Of a stretch of 64,000 nucleotides of DNA, positions 7,822 to 16,889 are shown piece by piece. A model generated the notes under the pieces. The model was not told where the DNA came from, did no database searches, and was given only the letters and a program-made list of their open reading frames with translations. Within the stretch, counting starts at the first letter, position 1. Each line of letters starts with the position of its first letter. The DNA comes from Catellatospora sp. KI3 (GTDB lineage Bacteria > Actinomycetota > Actinomycetes > Mycobacteriales > Micromonosporaceae). The position numbers were made by a program, and so were the translations under genes. The DNA lies in NCBI RefSeq assembly GCF_029948125.1, contig NZ_JASAMB010000008.1, positions 124,001-188,000 of the forward strand, in the 5' to 3' direction.

Positions 7822-8721
7822 TCACCGTACGGCGACCGTGCGACCGTCCTCTTCGGAGCGCTGCGCCGCATCCAGCACGGCCACGACCTCGCGCGCGAAG
7901 CGCACGTCGCACGGGTGACCCGGTCGGCCGGCGCGCACCTGGGCCAGTAGTTCGTTTATCGCCCGGCCGAAGTTGACCACGGGATCGCCGGAGCCGCCGG
8001 GCAGATCCACCACGCCCGCGTCGCCGAACAACTGGTAGCCGAACGGCTGGGCGGCGGGGGGCGCGTCCAGGGTCAGCTGCATGACGCTGACCGCGCCGCT
8101 GTCGTGGCGGAGCAGCACGTGGCTGGTCGCGTGCGCGCCGCGCAGCGCCGACACCTCGGCCACCGGCCCGAGCACCGGCAGCAGCCGCGACAGCGCGTGC
8201 GGGCCGAGGTCCCACAGGCCGCCGTGCTCGCGGCGCCACTGCGACCCCGCGTACGGGCCGCCCTGGGCGAAGATCGAGCCGTACATGACGACGCGGGCCG
8301 AACTCCAGCCACCGGCCGCCGCGGCGGTCTCCAGGGCGGCGCCGACCTCCGGGTCGAACCGGGCGGTGAAGAAGACGACGCTGGCCACGCCGCTGCCGGC
8401 GACGGCCTCGACCACCTCGTCGGCGTCGGCGACCGTCAGCGACACCGGCTTGTCCAGCAGCAGGTGGCGCCCGGCGCGGGCGGCGCGCACGGCCAGCGGC
8501 GCCTGCACGTCCGGCGGCAGCGCCACGGCGACGGCCTCGCAGTCGGCGATGAGCGCGTCGGCGTCGGCGTACGGCGCCACGCCCAGCCGCCCGGCCAGCG
8601 CGGCGGTCCTGGCCGGGTCCCGGCCCCACACGCCGACCAGCTCGGCCTCCGGGTGGGCGACCAGCGCCGCACCCTGCGTCACCTGGGCCCAGTGGCCCGT
8701 TCCGAACAACCCGAATCGCAT
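7822..8721 (-). CDS. Gfo/Idh/MocA-family NAD(P)-dependent oxidoreductase
   Basis: A 299-residue cytoplasmic dehydrogenase. The N-terminal Rossmann motif GLFGTGHWA binds NAD(P); LLDKPVSLT in the middle corresponds to the EKP segment typical of the family, with Asp for Glu. A C-terminal alpha/beta domain follows (about residues 125-299). Such enzymes oxidise or reduce sugars, inositols or related polyols; the substrate is not predictable. ATG 8721 is chosen because TAGTGT lies 7 nt upstream with no Shine-Dalgarno, indicating a leaderless mRNA (GTG 8730 is the alternative). The preceding same-strand gene ends 25 nt upstream, so read-through is also possible. Confidence 0.82.
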   Translation of the reverse strand: MRFGLFGTGHWAQVTQGAALVAHPEAELVGVWGRDPARTAALAGRLGVAPYADADALIADCEAVAVALPPDVQAPLAVRAARAGRHLLLDKPVSLTVADADEVVEAVAGSGVASVVFFTARFDPEVGAALETAAAAGGWSSARVVMYGSIFAQGGPYAGSQWRREHGGLWDLGPHALSRLLPVLGPVAEVSALRGAHATSHVLLRHDSGAVSVMQLTLDAPPAAQPFGYQLFGDAGVVDLPGGSGDPVVNFGRAINELLAQVRAGRPGHPCDVRFAREVVAVLDAAQRSEEDGRTVAVR

Positions 8722-8745
8722 GGTGATCACACTAGTGCGCGCCGG

Positions 8746-9267
8746 TCAGGCGTCGGCGACCTCGTCCTCGTAGCGTTCGAGGACCCGCTTGGGCAGGTCG
8801 TGGTTCACGAAGCCGTTGAAGGCGCGGGCTTCGTACCGGTCGGGCAGCAGGGCGCGGACCCGGTCGGGGTAGCCCTGCCCGGCCTGGGCGATGCGCACCA
8901 CGGGCGGCTCGGTCAGGTCCACGGCCACCGGGCCGGAGATGCGCGAGGCGAAGTCCCAGGGCTGCCCCGGCGACCCGGCGGCGCAGAGGTAGTACGCGTA
9001 GACGCGGCGCACCTCGGCGACGGTGCGGGCGTCGACGGGCTCGTAGCCCATCGTCTCGGCGGTACAGATGACGCGGTCGTCGGCCTTGACCTCGTGGCCG
9101 TGGTCGTGGTGCTCGGCCGGGGTGGAAAGTTCCAGCACCTGGGTCACGCGCGCGGCCAGCGCGGCGTCCAGGTCGACCGGGCGCAGCAGCGGGGAGAGGG
9201 CCGCGACCACGGCGAGCGCCAGCAGCTCTGGCAGCACCCACCACGTGTTGCGGCGCAGTGCGGTCAT
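8746..9267 (-). CDS. Hypothetical membrane-anchored protein
   Basis: 173 residues from ATG 9267; upstream in-frame starts up to 9312 exist. One hydrophobic segment at about residues 10-32 (VLPELLALAVVAALSPLL) acts as signal anchor. It is followed by a soluble domain of about 140 residues with two cysteines and a His-rich stretch (AEHHDHGHE). No family is recognised. It sits just upstream of the Gfo/Idh/MocA gene on the same strand, 24 bp apart, possibly co-transcribed. The His/Asp-rich stretch could bind metal, but that is speculation. Confidence 0.6.
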   Translation of the reverse strand: MTALRRNTWWVLPELLALAVVAALSPLLRPVDLDAALAARVTQVLELSTPAEHHDHGHEVKADDRVICTAETMGYEPVDARTVAEVRRVYAYYLCAAGSPGQPWDFASRISGPVAVDLTEPPVVRIAQAGQGYPDRVRALLPDRYEARAFNGFVNHDLPKRVLERYEDEVADA

Positions 9268-9529
9268 CGACACCGGCACATGGTCGCAAAGGTGATGGCA
9301 CTGCGCAACCATTGCTTGACCGGTTCATACATGGTGCAATGTCGATGCCGTGGCGCCGCGAGGGCATCCGTGGGCGCGCCGCGGCACGCGCGTGAGCCGT
9401 GTTCGACGCGACGGACCGTCCCCGCTCTGCCCGCACCGTGTCCGGTGCCGGGCAGGGTTTGACTCCGCAGTCGCAGCACGGCCCGTCCCGCCGACGTGCG
9501 GTGCGCATCCGTGCTGGAAAGGACAGCAC

Positions 9530-10672
9530 GTGAACAGACTCAAGGTGGCCGCGATCGCGGCGACCGCAGCCCTGGCCGCCGGAGTGGCGACCATGTTGAT
9601 CAATCCTGGTCCGGCGGCGGCGCACGGAGCGCTGCTCACCCCGGGCAGCCGCACCTACCTGTGCTATGTGGACGGCAAGAGCAGCACGGGCGAGATCAAG
9701 CCGACCAACCCGGCCTGCCAGAACGCCGCGACCGTGGGCGGCACCCAGCCGTTCTACGACTGGTTCGGCGTGCTGCGCTCCGACGGGGCGGGCCGCACCC
9801 GCGGCTTCATCCCCGACGGCGCGCTGTGCAGCGGCGGCTTCACCAAGTACGCCGGGTTCGACGCCCCGCGCAGCGACTGGCCGCTGACCCACCTCACCTC
9901 GGGTGCCAACCACAACTGGCGCTACAGCAACTGGGCCGCCCACCCGGGCTGGTTCTACCTGTACATCACCAAGGACGGCTACAACCCCAACCAGGCGCTG
10001 ACCTGGGCGGACATGGAAGAGCAGCCGTTCCTGAGCGTGGACCACCCGCCGATGTCCGGCCCGGCGCCGGACGGCTACTACTACTGGTCGGGCAACCTGC
10101 CCGTGAAGACCGGCCGCCACGTCATCTACTCGGTGTGGAAGCGCTCGGACAGCACCGAGACCTTCTACGGCTGCTCCGACGTGGTCTTCGACGGCGGCAA
10201 CGGCCAGGTGACGGGTATCAACAACCCGCTGCCGAGCCAGTCCCCCGGCCCGTCGGCGTCGCCGTCGGCGGGCTCCCCCTCGCCGTCGGCATCCCCGTCG
10301 CGGTCGGCTTCGCCCTCGGCGTCGCCGTCGCGGTCCGCCTCGCCGGCCCCGAGTTCGCCCGCCCCGACCGGGGCGTGCACCGCGACGCTCGCGGTCACCA
10401 ACAGCTGGGGCAACGGGTTCCAGGGTGAGGTGACGGTGCGCAACCCGGGCACCGCCCAGCTCAACGGCTGGACCGTCAAGGCGACGTTCGCCAACGGGCA
10501 GGTGGTGTCGCAGAGCTGGAGCAGCACGTACACCCAGTCCGGGGCGGTGGCCACGTTCAAGAACGTGAGCTGGAACGCCGCCATCCCGGCCGCGGGCAGC
10601 ACCGCGTTCGGGTTCCTGGCCAGCCACACCGGCACGAACAACCCGCCGACGCTGACCTGCACCAGCCCGTAG
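9530..10672 (+). CDS. Secreted AA10 lytic polysaccharide monooxygenase with CBM2
   Basis: 380 residues from GTG 9530, behind GGAAAGGA. The signal peptide ends in PAAA with cleavage before His32, giving the N-terminal histidine (HGALLTPGSR) required for the copper histidine brace. The AA10 domain spans about residues 32-220, with the second brace histidine likely in the GANHNW region and a terminal F in DVVFDGG. A Pro/Ser linker leads to a C-terminal CBM2 (about 280-380; NSWGNGFQGEVTVRNPG), which binds cellulose or chitin. It oxidatively cleaves crystalline polysaccharide outside the cell and so fits with the chitinase and GH6 enzyme in this window. Substrate preference cannot be fixed from the sequence. 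Confidence 0.9.
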   Translation: MNRLKVAAIAATAALAAGVATMLINPGPAAAHGALLTPGSRTYLCYVDGKSSTGEIKPTNPACQNAATVGGTQPFYDWFGVLRSDGAGRTRGFIPDGALCSGGFTKYAGFDAPRSDWPLTHLTSGANHNWRYSNWAAHPGWFYLYITKDGYNPNQALTWADMEEQPFLSVDHPPMSGPAPDGYYYWSGNLPVKTGRHVIYSVWKRSDSTETFYGCSDVVFDGGNGQVTGINNPLPSQSPGPSASPSAGSPSPSASPSRSASPSASPSRSASPAPSSPAPTGACTATLAVTNSWGNGFQGEVTVRNPGTAQLNGWTVKATFANGQVVSQSWSSTYTQSGAVATFKNVSWNAAIPAAGSTAFGFLASHTGTNNPPTLTCTSP

Positions 10673-10684
10673 CACATGGAACAG

Positions 10685-10716
10685 CGGCGGGGGCGGCCCG
10701 AAGGCCGTCCCCGCCG
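10685..10716. terminator. Bidirectional hairpin between LPMO and subtilase
   Basis: 14-nt arms (10685-10698 and 10703-10716) pair with one mismatch and a CGAA loop, between the convergent LPMO and protease genes. Confidence 0.75.
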
Positions 10717-10729
10717 CCGTCTTCAACGG

Positions 10730-13700
10730 TTACGTGACCAGCCGGTACGCCCGGATGATCGTCTGCTCCACGGTGTTGCCCTTGCTGTCCTCACCGGCGG
10801 CCTTGATGGAGACGAACCCCGCCTTGTTCGGGTGCAGCAGGGTGACCAGCCAGCTCCCACCCAGGTGCAGCACCGGCGCCTTGACCCAGTGCTTCCCGTC
10901 GTCGAACGACACCTGCACGCTGAGCTTGCGCAGGCTGCCCGCACCGGACTGGAACTGCTGCCACGCCTTCACCGGGATGACGGCCAGGCTGCCCGCCTTC
11001 GCGGTGTTGCGGTCGCTGAGCGCGGGCTCGAAACCCAGCGTGGTGACCGGCAGGCGCTGCAGGTCCTCGCCGCCGCCCGAGCGGAAGGTCCAGACCGTCC
11101 GCTCCTTCGTCGACAGCACCGCGGGGGCGCCGCGCTCGATCGACGACTCGATCCGGAACCGGCCCGGGGCGGCGGGCACGTTCTCGATGAAGGCCCACGG
11201 ATCGGCGGCCTCCCCGATGAGCACACCGTCGCGGTACACCGCGACGCGGCCCGAGGTGTACTCGCCGGCACCCGGGTGACCCGCGGCGTCGCCGTACGGG
11301 CCCTGCCCGACCACCAGCAGGTCGCCCATGCGGGCGACGTCGGCGTAGTCCTCGTCGGCCGACAGCACCGGCCCGAACGCCGCCTGGTTGAAGCGGTCCC
11401 GGTAGGTGCGGCCGGCCTGGTAGGTCTGCTCGGCGGAGAACAGCGACTGGACGAACGTGTAGGACTCGTCCGTGACCAGCAACTCGTCGAAGAGTGGCTC
11501 CCACGTGACGTCCCCCGTGAAGTACTCGGTACGGGAGAACGGCAGCGGGCTCTCGACCAGCAGCGCCGAGCCGCTGTGCGCGCCGGGGAACCGGGCGAGG
11601 GCGCCCTTCAGCCCCAGGGCACCCGGGACGTGCTGGTAGTGCTCGGATCGCACGGTGGCCAGCTCGCCGGTGGCCACATGCTTGACGAGTCCGGTCGTGA
11701 TCCGGTCGTTCTGCCACCAGGCGCCGTTGTAGACCACCGGTACGCGCACCTCGTCGCCGGACCCGACGAACTGCCCGAACGTGGCGCTGACCGAGGACAG
11801 CAGGCCCGGCAGGGGCTCACCGTCCAGCGGCCCGGACCGCAGCTCGGCGAAGTCCGCCACCGAGGCGCCGACTCCGGCCGTGCCGCCGTCGACGGTCGGG
11901 AACTCCACGGTGATGTCGGCCGACATGGAGACCGCGGCCGGGTCGGGCATCGTGACGTCGAACTTGCCGGAGTTGCGCGCGTCGAGGGTGATGGTGCGCG
12001 AGCCGGCGACCACCACGCGCGGGTACACCAGCTGGGTCACGCCGTTCTCGGTCGGCAGCCAGCTGAACAGCAGGTACGTGCCCGCCGCGACGCGCACGTC
12101 GGTGTCCGGGGCGTCCGCGCCGTACAGCACCACCTCCTTGCCCGTCTCCTGGTTGAACAGGACGGTGAAGTACTCCGCGGCGGGCTGCCCCGCCAGGTCC
12201 AGGTGCGGCAGGCTGAGGGTGAACTTCTCCTCCTCGCGGTCGACCGCGAACGGAGTCGTCACCTTGACCGCACCTGCGGTGGCCGTGATCCGGCCGCCGA
12301 AGTAGCCGGTCGCGGCGCCCGTGCGCACATCCGAGGTGAGCTGCACCGAGGCGGTGCCGCCCGCCGGGACGGTGAGCGTGCCCGCGCTGAGCGAGAAGTA
12401 CCCGGCCGGAGCCGCGGTGTCCAGCGCCAGCGCCAGCGTGACGTCGGCCGCGCCGCTGTTGCGGTAGGTGACCGTGCGCACGTCGACGGTGTCGTCGCCG
12501 TGCGGCCACTCCTGGCGGCCCAGGCTGACCACGGCGGGTTCGGCCGTGACCGGCTGGTTGATCGCGCGCGCCACGTCGACCCGGCCCGCGCCCTGCGCGA
12601 ACGGGCCGTCGATGGCCGGGTTCGGCGCCGCCGATCCGATCAGCGTGGTCTTGCGCTGCGCCGCCGACCAGTCGGGGTGCACCTGGGTGAGGATCGCGGC
12701 GGCACCGGCCACGTGCGGGGTGGCCATCGAGGTGCCCGACAGCGTGGTGTACGGCTGGCCGGGCTCGCCCAGGAAGCCGTCCTTGCTGTTGGCGGCCACG
12801 ATGTCCACGCCCGGCCCGGTGATCTCCGGCTTGAGCGCGGCGTCGCCGACGCGCGGACCCCGGCTGGAGAACTCGGCCAGGTCCTCGTTCTTGTAGACCG
12901 CGCCGACCGCGAGCGCCGCGTCGGCGCTGGCCGGCGAGCCGACCGTCTCGTCGCCGCCGGCGTTGCCCGCGGCGATGACGAACAGGATGTTCGACGACGC
13001 GGTCAGGTCGTTGACGGCCTGCTCGATCGGGTCGATCTCGGGTCCGTCGGTGCCGCCGAGGCTCATGTTGACCACGTCGGCGCCGTTGGCGGCGGCCCAC
13101 TGCATGCCGTCGAGGATCCACGACTCGGCGCAGCCGCCCTCGAAGCAGACCTTGCCGTCGAGCAGGGTCGCCCCGGGTGCCACACCCTTGTACTTGCCGC
13201 CCGACGCGGCACCGGAACCGGCGATGGTCGAGGCGACGTGGGTGCCGTGGCCGACGTGGTCGAGGCCGTCCTCGTACTCCCCGGCGAAGTTCTGCTCGGC
13301 GGCGACCTTGCCCGCCAGGTCCGGGTGGGTGGCGTCGATGCCGGTGTCGAGCACCGCCACCTTCACGCCGGTGCCGTCGAAGCCCGCGGCCCAGGCCGCG
13401 GGCGCGCCGATCTGCGGCACGCTCACGTCGAGGCTGGGCTTGCGCACCCCGTCCAGCCAGACCTTGCCCGGGTTGGCCACCCGGGACTTCGAACCGGCCG
13501 ACTTCAGGTTCTTCCAGTACGACCCGAGCTTGGCGTGCGGCGCCTTGGCCGCGTACCCGCGCAGGACCGGCAGCCGGCGCGTGACGGTCAGCCCGGCGGG
13601 CGCGGCGGCGGTGCTGCCGACCCCGGAGACCAGCAGCGGCAGCGACTCGCGGCGGTCGTAGCCGGCCGCCAGCAGCCCGGTGATGTCGAACAACCGCAGG

Positions 13701-14005
13701 TCGAGCCGGTCGGCGCGCAGCAGCGGCAGCGCGTCGGCCGGGATGACGTAGCGGTGCCCGGCACGGGTGTAGCGCAGGTACTGCACACCCTGGCGCGGGG
13801 TGATGCTGATCCTCTCGTCTCCGTGTGTGGTGATCCGGTCGCCGGTCACCAGGGTGACCGTGCGTCCGACTGCCTGAGCCTGCTGCTGCCCGGATCCCTT
13901 GGCGATGGCGGCCGGTTCCGGCCCTGCCATGCCCGGCTCCCCGGCCAGTAACGATGTGACGACGGCGGCGGCAAGTATGCCGGCCAGCATCCGTCGAGAT
14001 CGCAT
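10730..14005 (-). CDS. Secreted subtilisin-like serine protease (S8)
   Basis: 1091 residues from ATG 14005, behind GGGGAG; the further upstream ATG at 14044 has no support. A signal peptide (about 1-30; MLAGILAAAVVTSLLAG) and a propeptide of about 150 residues precede the catalytic domain. The triad is Asp220 (VAVLDTGIDATHPDL), His253 (GHGTHVAS) and Ser426 (GTSMATPHVAG); the oxyanion region reads AAGNAGG. A further 600 residues of beta-rich C-terminal domains follow. This is typical of large Streptomyces-like extracellular subtilases used in protein scavenging. A candidate structured RNA with a terminator lies 280-430 nt upstream on the same strand. Confidence 0.92.
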   Translation of the reverse strand: MRSRRMLAGILAAAVVTSLLAGEPGMAGPEPAAIAKGSGQQQAQAVGRTVTLVTGDRITTHGDERISITPRQGVQYLRYTRAGHRYVIPADALPLLRADRLDLRLFDITGLLAAGYDRRESLPLLVSGVGSTAAAPAGLTVTRRLPVLRGYAAKAPHAKLGSYWKNLKSAGSKSRVANPGKVWLDGVRKPSLDVSVPQIGAPAAWAAGFDGTGVKVAVLDTGIDATHPDLAGKVAAEQNFAGEYEDGLDHVGHGTHVASTIAGSGAASGGKYKGVAPGATLLDGKVCFEGGCAESWILDGMQWAAANGADVVNMSLGGTDGPEIDPIEQAVNDLTASSNILFVIAAGNAGGDETVGSPASADAALAVGAVYKNEDLAEFSSRGPRVGDAALKPEITGPGVDIVAANSKDGFLGEPGQPYTTLSGTSMATPHVAGAAAILTQVHPDWSAAQRKTTLIGSAAPNPAIDGPFAQGAGRVDVARAINQPVTAEPAVVSLGRQEWPHGDDTVDVRTVTYRNSGAADVTLALALDTAAPAGYFSLSAGTLTVPAGGTASVQLTSDVRTGAATGYFGGRITATAGAVKVTTPFAVDREEEKFTLSLPHLDLAGQPAAEYFTVLFNQETGKEVVLYGADAPDTDVRVAAGTYLLFSWLPTENGVTQLVYPRVVVAGSRTITLDARNSGKFDVTMPDPAAVSMSADITVEFPTVDGGTAGVGASVADFAELRSGPLDGEPLPGLLSSVSATFGQFVGSGDEVRVPVVYNGAWWQNDRITTGLVKHVATGELATVRSEHYQHVPGALGLKGALARFPGAHSGSALLVESPLPFSRTEYFTGDVTWEPLFDELLVTDESYTFVQSLFSAEQTYQAGRTYRDRFNQAAFGPVLSADEDYADVARMGDLLVVGQGPYGDAAGHPGAGEYTSGRVAVYRDGVLIGEAADPWAFIENVPAAPGRFRIESSIERGAPAVLSTKERTVWTFRSGGGEDLQRLPVTTLGFEPALSDRNTAKAGSLAVIPVKAWQQFQSGAGSLRKLSVQVSFDDGKHWVKAPVLHLGGSWLVTLLHPNKAGFVSIKAAGEDSKGNTVEQTIIRAYRLVT

Positions 14006-14229
14006 GCGCGCTCCCCCATTCGGCGTCTGAAACAGACTGTCCACTCACGACGCAAGGTACTCATGCATCGCAATGCGTACACGCGACAGACATGCCGTTG
14101 GGTTCCGCGAATCGACAAGATCTTTGGGTGGGGCCCCGGCGGGCACCCCGGAATCGACTCGGCAGGGTATGGATGGAGGGCTATTTTGTTGGTACTCTCG
14201 CCGAAGTATCGCCTGGCGGTGCCGAAAAG

Positions 14230-14270
14230 ACCGCCCGCCCCGGAGCTGATCGGGATCCGGGGCGGGCGGT
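14230..14270. other. Perfect 15-bp hairpin upstream of the subtilase
   Basis: 14230-14244 pairs perfectly with 14256-14270 around an 11-nt loop. It lies between the terminator at 14282 and the protease start, so it could be a second terminator or an element of the protease leader. Protein binding to this palindrome is another possibility. Confidence 0.65.
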
Positions 14271-14277
14271 CGGCGAG

Positions 14278-14310
14278 AAAAGAGCCGCGCCACTGGGCAG
14301 GGCGCGGCTC
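14278..14310 (-). terminator. Intrinsic terminator of the 14.3-kb RNA
   Basis: Read on the minus strand, GAGCCGCGCC (14310-14301) pairs perfectly with GGCGCGGCTC (14291-14282) across a 9-nt loop and is followed by TTTT (14281-14278). The U-tract orients it to the minus strand. It is one of the few hairpins in the window with a classical U-tract. Confidence 0.8.
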
Positions 14311-14432
14311 GAAGAGGTAAAGGTCGGTGCGTGCGGTCGCCTCGCGGCGAGTGGCGCGACACGGCTCCAGCCGTACGGTATTCCGTGAAGGCTTTGTATT
14401 TGAGGCCCGGGGACACTGTCCACGCACCGACC
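14282..14432 (-). ncRNA. Candidate structured RNA (sRNA or cis-regulatory leader)
   Basis: A perfect 12-bp closing stem (14322-14333 with 14421-14432; GGTCGGTGCGTG) encloses about 87 nt. Inside, three adjacent perfect hairpins form: 14375-14386 (4 bp, 4-nt loop), 14361-14374 (5 bp, 4-nt loop) and 14337-14350 (5 bp; on the minus strand its loop is GCGA, a GNRA tetraloop). An 11-nt spacer leads to an intrinsic terminator with TTTT on the minus strand. It looks like a multibranched RNA ending in a terminator, 280 nt before the subtilase start on the same strand. It was compared by eye with cyclic-dinucleotide, cobalamin, SAM-IV and ykkC riboswitches and with RNase P, SRP and tmRNA, without a match. 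Whether it stands alone or attenuates the protease is unknown. Confidence 0.55.
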
Positions 14433-14592
14433 TCGACCACCTTAGCGCCGATCTTCGCCGTTGCCGAACATCGTGGCCGTGATCACTTACGGGAATCACC
14501 CGGGCGGATCATCCCCGGTCGTGCTCCTGACGGCGGCCTATTCCGGCCGTACGACGCTTGCCCCGCGCTGACCTTGCCGCAAGGATGACCGG

Positions 14593-16833
14593 GTGTCCAA
14601 CGACCCCTCCACCTCCGCCCAGCCTGCCACGGCGCCGGCCGGCTCCGGACCGGCGGCCGCCGACGGCGCCGCCCGCACCCGCCTGGGACGCGACAGCGAC
14701 AACGACATAGTCATCGACGACCTGCAGGCCTCCCGCCGCCACGCCGAGCTGCGGCGGGTCGGCAACTCGTACCAGATCGTCGACCTGGGCAGCCGCAACG
14801 GCACGTTCCTCAACGGACGCCGGGTGCTCAAGGCCACCGCGCTGCACTCCGGCGACCTGGTGTCGATCGGCCGCCACGAGCTGCTCTTCGACGGCGTACG
14901 GCTGCACGAGCACGTCGACACCGGCCCCGCCTCGATCGTCGCCGACGACCTGACCGTGCGCATGGGCGAGAAGGTGCTCATCGACGACGTCAGCTTCTCG
15001 CTGCGCGAGGGCAGCCTGCTGGCCCTCATCGGCCCCAGCGGCTGCGGCAAGTCCACCCTGCTCAAGGCGCTCACCGGGCTGCGCCCGGCCACCCAGGGCC
15101 GGCTCTGGTACGGCGGCCACGACCTCTACGCCGACTACGCCCAGCTGCGCTACCGCATCGGCATGGTGCCCCAGGACGACGTGCTGCACAAGCAGCTCAA
15201 GGTCCGCACCGCCCTGCGGTACGCCGCCGCGCTGCGCTTCGCCGACGACGTGCCGCGCAAGGTCCGCTGGGCCAAGGTCAACGAGGTCATGGAGACCATG
15301 CGCCTGACCCACCGGGCCAAGGCACGCATCGACGTGCTCTCCGGCGGCCAGCGCAAGCGGGCCTCGGTCGCGATGGAGCTGCTCACCGAGCCGTCGCTGC
15401 TGTGCCTGGACGAGCCCACCTCGGGCCTGGACCCGGCGCTGGACAAGGGCGTCATGACCGAGCTGCGCGAGCTCGCCGACAAGGGCAAGACCGTCGTCGT
15501 GGTCACCCACAGTGTGCTGCATCTGGACATGTGCGACCGGGTGCTGGTCATGTGCCTGGGCGGCACCATGGGCTACTTCGGCCCGCCGGACCAGCTGCTT
15601 GACTTCTTCGGCGCCGAGGACTACGCCGACGTGTTCACGAAGATCACCGACGAGCCGGAGCGGTGGACCCGCGCCTTCCGCAACTCCCCGCTGTACGCCC
15701 GCTATGTCAGCGCCGTCGCCCCGGTCACCCGCGACGCCGCCCCGGCGGCCCCTGCCGCCCCGGCGCAGGCCGAGGCCGCGACCGAGGCCGTCGACGCCGC
15801 CGACCCGGTCGCGTCGATCCCCGCCCAGCGCACCGACGAGCCCACCCTGCTCGACACCGGCGCGGTCGAGCTGCCGCCGGTGAACCCGGCCGACGACGCC
15901 GAACCGGCCACCACCGCCGTCGACGCCAACGGCGTACGCATCCGGCCCAACGTCGCCGCGGCCAAGCCGGGCACCGTGAACATGGACAAACGCACGTTCC
16001 GGCTGTTCGCCCGCAACCCCAGCGCGCCGATCCGGCAGTACTTCACGCTGTGCCTGCGCATGCTGAACGTGATCTTCTCCGATCGCGGGTTCAGCATGTT
16101 CCTGCTCGCGATGCCGCTGATCCTGGCCGGGCTGTCGTACACCGTCCCCGGCGAGCACGGCCTGGCCATGCAGAAGATCATCAGCCTGGAGGCGATGCAG
16201 CTGCTCGTGGTGCTGGTCACCGGCGCGGCCTTCATCGGCACCGCCGCCTCGATGCGCGAGATCGTCAACGAGGCGCCGATCTACGCCCGGGAACGCGCGG
16301 TCGGCCTGTCGGCCGCGGCGTACCTGAGCTCGAAGCTGACGATCTTCTTCCTGATCAACACCGCGCAGGTGGCGCTCTTCGTCTACCTCGCGCTGTTCAA
16401 GGGCACGCCGTCGGAGTTCCTGGTGATCCCGAGCCAGACCCTCGAGATCATCGTCGCGATGGTGGCGGTCGCGCTCGTGTCGACGGTCCTCGGCCTGCTG
16501 ATCAGCGCCCTGGCGCGGACCAGCGAGCAGACCACCCCGATCATGGTCGTGGTGGTCATGGCCCAGTTGGTCTTCTCCGGCGGCCTGTTCCTGCTCGCGG
16601 GCAGCCCGGTCATGGAGATCATCGCCTGGGTGTTCCCGACCCGGTGGGGCTTCAGCGCTGCGGCGGCCACGACCGACGTGGGCAAGATGCTGCCCAAGCT
16701 GTTCCAGGACCCGCTGTTCACCCACAGCACCGAGACCTGGTGGCGGGCGATGATCTTCATCGGCGTGCAGCTGGTGGTCCTCACCCTCCTCACCCGCCTA
16801 GCCATGCGCCGCCTCGAACCCGGCCGCTCCTAA
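14593..16833 (+). CDS. FHA-domain ABC transporter, ATPase fused to ABC-2 permease
   Basis: 746 residues from GTG 14593, with AAGGA upstream. The order is an FHA phosphothreonine-binding domain (about 25-100; LGRDSDNDIVIDD, SRRHAEL), then an ABC ATPase (about 115-340; Walker A GPSGCGKST, signature LSGGQRKR, Walker B LLCLDEPTSGLDP), a Pro/Ala linker, then an ABC-2 membrane domain with about six helices (480-746). The layout matches mycobacterial Rv1747-type exporters, which are regulated by Ser/Thr kinases through FHA binding. The substrate is unknown; cell-envelope glycolipid export is known for mycobacterial relatives. The kinase at 6356 is a conceivable partner but is not linked. Confidence 0.92.
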   Translation: MSNDPSTSAQPATAPAGSGPAAADGAARTRLGRDSDNDIVIDDLQASRRHAELRRVGNSYQIVDLGSRNGTFLNGRRVLKATALHSGDLVSIGRHELLFDGVRLHEHVDTGPASIVADDLTVRMGEKVLIDDVSFSLREGSLLALIGPSGCGKSTLLKALTGLRPATQGRLWYGGHDLYADYAQLRYRIGMVPQDDVLHKQLKVRTALRYAAALRFADDVPRKVRWAKVNEVMETMRLTHRAKARIDVLSGGQRKRASVAMELLTEPSLLCLDEPTSGLDPALDKGVMTELRELADKGKTVVVVTHSVLHLDMCDRVLVMCLGGTMGYFGPPDQLLDFFGAEDYADVFTKITDEPERWTRAFRNSPLYARYVSAVAPVTRDAAPAAPAAPAQAEAATEAVDAADPVASIPAQRTDEPTLLDTGAVELPPVNPADDAEPATTAVDANGVRIRPNVAAAKPGTVNMDKRTFRLFARNPSAPIRQYFTLCLRMLNVIFSDRGFSMFLLAMPLILAGLSYTVPGEHGLAMQKIISLEAMQLLVVLVTGAAFIGTAASMREIVNEAPIYARERAVGLSAAAYLSSKLTIFFLINTAQVALFVYLALFKGTPSEFLVIPSQTLEIIVAMVAVALVSTVLGLLISALARTSEQTTPIMVVVVMAQLVFSGGLFLLAGSPVMEIIAWVFPTRWGFSAAAATTDVGKMLPKLFQDPLFTHSTETWWRAMIFIGVQLVVLTLLTRLAMRRLEPGRS

Positions 16834-16844
16834 CCCCCACCCCC

Positions 16845-16874
16845 GGCCCCGCAGGCCCTCCGGCCTGCGGGGCC
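16845..16874 (+). terminator. Terminator after the FHA-ABC gene
   Basis: A perfect 13-bp stem (16845-16857 with 16862-16874) with a CTCC loop begins 12 nt after the stop codon. It has no U-tract. Confidence 0.75.
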
Positions 16875-16889
16875 GCCCCTTCGCCTCCG

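Noticed and set aside
10676-13951. Very long plus-strand frame (over 1000 codons) opposite the subtilase
   Set aside because: It is an antisense shadow of a clear S8 protease with signal peptide and catalytic triad. High GC keeps opposite frames open; its translation is Arg/Gly-rich without motifs.
14322-14432. Known riboswitch (cyclic-di-GMP, cobalamin, SAM-IV) or housekeeping RNA
   Set aside because: The conserved core sequences of these classes, as I remember them, are not found; kept as an unassigned structured RNA.
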